Of a stretch of DNA of 64,000 bases, positions 61,066-64,000 are shown piece by piece (the first letter of the stretch is position 1; each line of letters starts with the position of its first letter). The notes under the pieces are model-generated. The model was not told the origin of the DNA. It ran no database searches and was given only the letters and a program-made list of their open reading frames with translations. This DNA comes from Sulfurovum riftiae (GTDB lineage Bacteria > Campylobacterota > Campylobacteria > Campylobacterales > Sulfurovaceae). The position numbers were made by a program, and so were the translations under genes. The stretch spans positions 124,001 through 188,000 of the forward strand of contig NZ_LNKT01000001.1 of the NCBI RefSeq assembly GCF_001595645.1, written 5' to 3'.

Positions 61066-62061
61066 ATGATGACAAAAAACATAACGATAGCCCACGGTAA
61101 CGGCGGAGAAGAGAACAACGAACTCATTAAAAACATCTTCTACAAACACTTTGAAAATGAAATACTCTCAAAGAGTGAAGATGCTGCGATCATTCACAAT
61201 GGAGAACTGGCATTCACAACAGACTCTTTTACCGTCTCTCCTCTCTTTTTCCCCGGAGGAGACATAGGCAAGCTGGCAGTCTGCGGTACCTGCAACGACC
61301 TTGCCATGATGGGAGCCAAACCCAAATATCTGACCTGTTCGGTCATCATTGAAGAAGGTTTCTCTTCTCGTGAACTTGAAAAGATCGTCAGAAGTATGAA
61401 GAAAGAACTTGAGATAAACGGAGCCATGGTGGTCAGCGGCGATACGAAAGTCGTTCCCAAAGGCTCGGTGGACAAACTCTTCATCAATACGACGGGTATC
61501 GGAGAGATAGAGCACAAAGGCATCTCTGCACATAACCTCAAAGAGGGGATGAGTATCCTGGTAAGCCGCGATGTGGGTGCGCATGGTGCAACGATCTTTG
61601 CGGCCAGAGAGGGGATAGAACTGGAGAGTTCACTTGAAACGGACTGTGCATCGCTCTATCCTCAGGTGAAAGCACTTATGGATGCAGGCATCGACATCAT
61701 CGCTCTGAGGGATGCTACCAGGGGAGGTGTCTCAGCTGTACTGAACGAATGGGCAAAAGCTTCGGATGTCTGTATCGAGATCAAAGAAGAGAAAATACCG
61801 GTCCAGGAGCAGGTGAAAGGGATCTGTGAGATGCTTGGCTTTGAAGCTGTTGATCTTGCCAACGAGGGTACTTTCGTACTGGCAGTGAGCAAAGGAGATG
61901 AAGAAAATGCGTTGGAAGTGTTGCATCAAACACATGAGACGGCAACGATCATCGGCTCTGTGAGCGATCAGCATAAAGGAAAGGTCATCCTCAATTCCTC
62001 CTGGGGGACCAAACGCTTCCTTGACCTGCCTACGGGTGAACTCCTGCCCCGGATCTGTTAA
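61066..62061 (+). CDS. hypE: Hydrogenase expression/formation protein HypE
   Basis: 331 residues. Dehydrates the carbamoyl group placed on its C-terminal Cys by HypF to the thiocyanate that yields cyanide. N-terminal AHGNGGEENNELIKNIF, FTTDSFTVSPLFFPGGDIGK, SGDTKVVPKGSVDKLFINTT, DATRGGVSAVLNEWA, and the required C-terminal Cys in ELLPRIC. A second ATG at 61069 is possible. Confidence 0.96.
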   Translation: MMTKNITIAHGNGGEENNELIKNIFYKHFENEILSKSEDAAIIHNGELAFTTDSFTVSPLFFPGGDIGKLAVCGTCNDLAMMGAKPKYLTCSVIIEEGFSSRELEKIVRSMKKELEINGAMVVSGDTKVVPKGSVDKLFINTTGIGEIEHKGISAHNLKEGMSILVSRDVGAHGATIFAAREGIELESSLETDCASLYPQVKALMDAGIDIIALRDATRGGVSAVLNEWAKASDVCIEIKEEKIPVQEQVKGICEMLGFEAVDLANEGTFVLAVSKGDEENALEVLHQTHETATIIGSVSDQHKGKVILNSSWGTKRFLDLPTGELLPRIC

Positions 62062-62070
62062 GAGGACTGC

Positions 62071-63801
62071 ATGAAAATACTGCTTCTTGTCACAGCTTTC
62101 AATTCGCAGACACAGGCTGTCTATACTGCGCTTCAGGAGAGAGGAGATGAAGTCTCTGTTGCCTATGCCATCAGTGAAGAGCAGATGTCGAAAGAGATAG
62201 AAACGTTCGGACCTGAACTGATACTCTGTCCGTTCCTGAAATACTATCTGCCTCCAAGCATTTATGAGAACTATCCTACCTATATTTTTCATCCTGGTCC
62301 CAGGGGAGACAGAGGACCCAATGCGCTGGAATATGCTTTAAAGAGCCATACCAAAGAGTGGGGTGTGGTAATACTCAAAGCAAATGCGGAGTATGACGGT
62401 GGTGATATCTATGCTGAGAAGCATTTTAAAGTAAGGAATACTTATAAGGCCTCACTCTATCGGCAGGAGGTGGTACAGGCATCACTTCAGGCACTGGAGC
62501 AGTTCTTTGAACATTATGAGAAGGGCATATGCCAACCGCAGATACTGAATCCTCTCCATGAGAAGTTCACACAGGCCAAAAGGGCTATCGATTGGCAGAA
62601 AGATGATACTCAGACCATCATAGGAAAGATCTATCTCTCGGATTCACTTCCCGGAGTGCTTGATGAAATACTGGATGTCCCCTGCTATCTTTACGGTGTC
62701 TGGAGAGAAGAGAAGTTCAGAGGCAATCCAAAAGAGATACTGGCCAAGCGTGACGGGGCTGTCTGTCTGGGAACGATCGATGGGGCAGTATGGATAAGCC
62801 ATCTCAAAGAGCCCGGGAAGTTCAAGCTTCCTGCAACCTATGTACTCAAAGAGAAGTTAAAAGGGATCAAAGAGGAGCGTCTGCCGCTCATCTTTGACAA
62901 AAGTTATGATACCTTTTACGAAGTAAGTGTGGAGAAGAGAGACAATGTTGCCTACCTCTGTTTCAATTTCCATAACGGAGCGATGAGTGCAGCACAGTGT
63001 GTCCGTCTCAAGTATGCAGTGGAGTATCTCAAAAACGAGTGTGATGTTCTGGTATTGGTCGGAGGGATGGATTTCTTCTCCAACGGTATTCATCTGAATA
63101 TCCTTGAAGACAGCCAGAAACAGGGAGAGGACGGCTGGGCGAACATCAATGCCATGAATGACCTGGTGCGTTCCATTCTTTTTGCCGATGAGGTGGTCAC
63201 GGTTGCCTCTTTTGCACGCAATGCAGGTGCCGGCGGTGTCTTTATGGGGCTTGCCTGTGACCATGTCGTGGCAAAAGAGGGTGTGGTACTGAACCCACAC
63301 TATAAAACGCTGGGGCTGAGCGGAAGTGAATACCATACCTACACGCTGCCAAAACGTGTCGGCAAGGAGAAAGCCGAGGAGCTGCTTGAAGCATGTCTGC
63401 CACTCTCTGTACAGAGAGCCAAAACGATCGGTATGGTCGATGAGGTCTTTGCCGATGCCGACTATTATGAATCACTGTACCGATTCGCAAAGAAGAGTTA
63501 TGATGATGATTTTCTATGGGAAAAGCAGGAGTATCTGGAAGAGAACAGAGAACGCATAGAAGCATGTAAGGAGAAAGAACTTGAAGTGATGCATCCTGAA
63601 TTTTGGGATAAAGAGAGTGCTTTCCACCAGCTTCGAAGGGAGTTCGTCTATAAAGTCTGTCCGAGAGAGACACCCAAAAGATTAAGCTTTCAGCACCTTC
63701 AACAAGCTCAGGTACCGAAGAACGTAGGGTGGGCATTGCACACCACTGAAGGAATATGGCATACAGATAAAAGTACAGCCGAAAGGCCTAAAAAAATGTA
63801 A
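62071..63801 (+). CDS. hypX: HypX/HoxX hydrogenase maturation protein
   Basis: 576 residues. HypX converts the formyl group of 10-formyl-tetrahydrofolate to CO for the NiFe site under aerobic conditions. N-terminal formyltransferase half with FHPGPRGDRGPNALEYAL (about 82-99) and GVVILKANAEYDGGDIYAE; C-terminal enoyl-CoA hydratase-like half with LVLVGGMDFFSNGIHLNIL, SFARNAGAGGVFMGLACDHV and NPHYKTLGLSGSEYHTYTLP. The last about 35 residues are encoded within repeat-like DNA and are probably not part of the fold. Confidence 0.9.
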   Translation: MKILLLVTAFNSQTQAVYTALQERGDEVSVAYAISEEQMSKEIETFGPELILCPFLKYYLPPSIYENYPTYIFHPGPRGDRGPNALEYALKSHTKEWGVVILKANAEYDGGDIYAEKHFKVRNTYKASLYRQEVVQASLQALEQFFEHYEKGICQPQILNPLHEKFTQAKRAIDWQKDDTQTIIGKIYLSDSLPGVLDEILDVPCYLYGVWREEKFRGNPKEILAKRDGAVCLGTIDGAVWISHLKEPGKFKLPATYVLKEKLKGIKEERLPLIFDKSYDTFYEVSVEKRDNVAYLCFNFHNGAMSAAQCVRLKYAVEYLKNECDVLVLVGGMDFFSNGIHLNILEDSQKQGEDGWANINAMNDLVRSILFADEVVTVASFARNAGAGGVFMGLACDHVVAKEGVVLNPHYKTLGLSGSEYHTYTLPKRVGKEKAEELLEACLPLSVQRAKTIGMVDEVFADADYYESLYRFAKKSYDDDFLWEKQEYLEENRERIEACKEKELEVMHPEFWDKESAFHQLRREFVYKVCPRETPKRLSFQHLQQAQVPKNVGWALHTTEGIWHTDKSTAERPKKM

Positions 63802-63825
63802 AATTGGTGGCTGAGCCTGTCGAAG
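63697..63825. repeat. REP-like inverted pair spanning the hypX 3' end
   Basis: CTTCAACAAGCTCAG (63697-63711) and CTGAGCCTGTCGAAG (63811-63825) are inverted relatives (13 of 15). They match the pair inside pdxA. Between them, near 63723-63744, is a GTAGGGTGGG... fragment like the ends of the 205-bp element. Confidence 0.6.
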
Positions 63826-63846
63826 CCAAACCAGAGAGGAGAAAAG

Positions 63847-64000
63847 ATGCATGAATACAGTGTAGTACAGGCCCTGCTGAACCAGTGTGAAGAGGTTGCA
63901 GTACAGAACGAGGCAGAGAAGGTCACCAAAGTGGTCTGCAAGATCGGTGTGATGAGCGGCATAGAGATACACCTCCTGCAGATGGCCTTCGATACGTTTA
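63847..64000 (+). CDS. hypA: Nickel metallochaperone HypA, N-terminal part (cut by window end)
   Basis: 51 residues are visible, starting [18 protein letters not shown] with the nickel-binding His2, then [20 protein letters not shown]. The zinc-binding half lies beyond the window. GAGGAG precedes the start. Confidence 0.93.
   Translation, partial: MHEYSVVQALLNQCEEVAVQNEAEKVTKVVCKIGVMSGIEIHLLQMAFDTF

Overview
The window reads as one continuous chromosomal segment of a chemolithotrophic campylobacterotal (epsilonproteobacterial) bacterium, most like Sulfurovum. The basis is gene content and protein style: a HydABCD-HydE type group 1 hydrogenase locus, an HslV with a short propeptide, a Campylobacter-type transformation/type II secretion cluster and AT-rich TATAAT promoters. 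The species call is inference. I see no rRNA, tRNA, CRISPR array or intact insertion sequence, and no gene-free stretch longer than about 240 bases.

Bases 1-39150 are mostly housekeeping: part of an MFS transporter, a CinA-like protein and rpoD (minus); leuD-leuB-purU, trmL and glyS with an MnmC2-like oxidase (plus); bpt, a TrmN6-like methyltransferase, a cysteine-cluster protein and a TPR protein; trpC with a phosphodiesterase; yqeY, msrB, pdxJ-pdxA, argG, an M3 peptidase, rplI-hslV-hslU and era. From 27652 to 36436 lies an eight-gene transformation-pilus or secretion operon (PilM/PilN-like, PilO-like, PilP-like, secretin, AAA ATPase, TPR anchor, GspE, GspF) with no pilin gene. Then come kdsB, hemH, a VanZ-like gene and yigZ.

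Bases 39226-64000 form a hydrogenase super-locus. It opens with a TetR regulator whose stop overlaps the start of a cytosolic, sensor-like [NiFe] hydrogenase small subunit; the matching large subunit follows. Next come hydA-hydB-hydC-hydD (exported group 1 uptake hydrogenase), the degenerate HypF paralogue hydE, and hypF. A MerR-controlled stress block (small exported protein, AhpD-like, DsrE-like) follows. Then, on the minus strand, an operon encodes a transposase-derived zinc-ribbon protein, an 802-residue fusion of an NAD(P)H-type flavoprotein reductase, a BFD [2Fe-2S] domain and a hydrogenase small subunit, and its large subunit. Divergent from it runs nicO-hypB-hypC-hypD-hypE-hypX-hypA, the last gene cut by the window end.

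The best candidates for something undescribed are these. (1) The reductase-hydrogenase fusion, whose linker aligns without gaps to the Tat signal of the neighbouring HydA but has lost the twin arginines and the hydrophobic core, so an exported enzyme appears to have become cytosolic and been wired to NAD(P). (2) A TetR circuit translationally coupled to a sensor-like hydrogenase, with near-identical palindromic operators at the -10 regions of hydA and nicO-hyp and a weaker one at its own promoter. (3) Several small repeat families, including a hairpin with compensatory base changes, heptanucleotide tracts inside hypF, and repeats that supply the stop codons of neighbouring genes.
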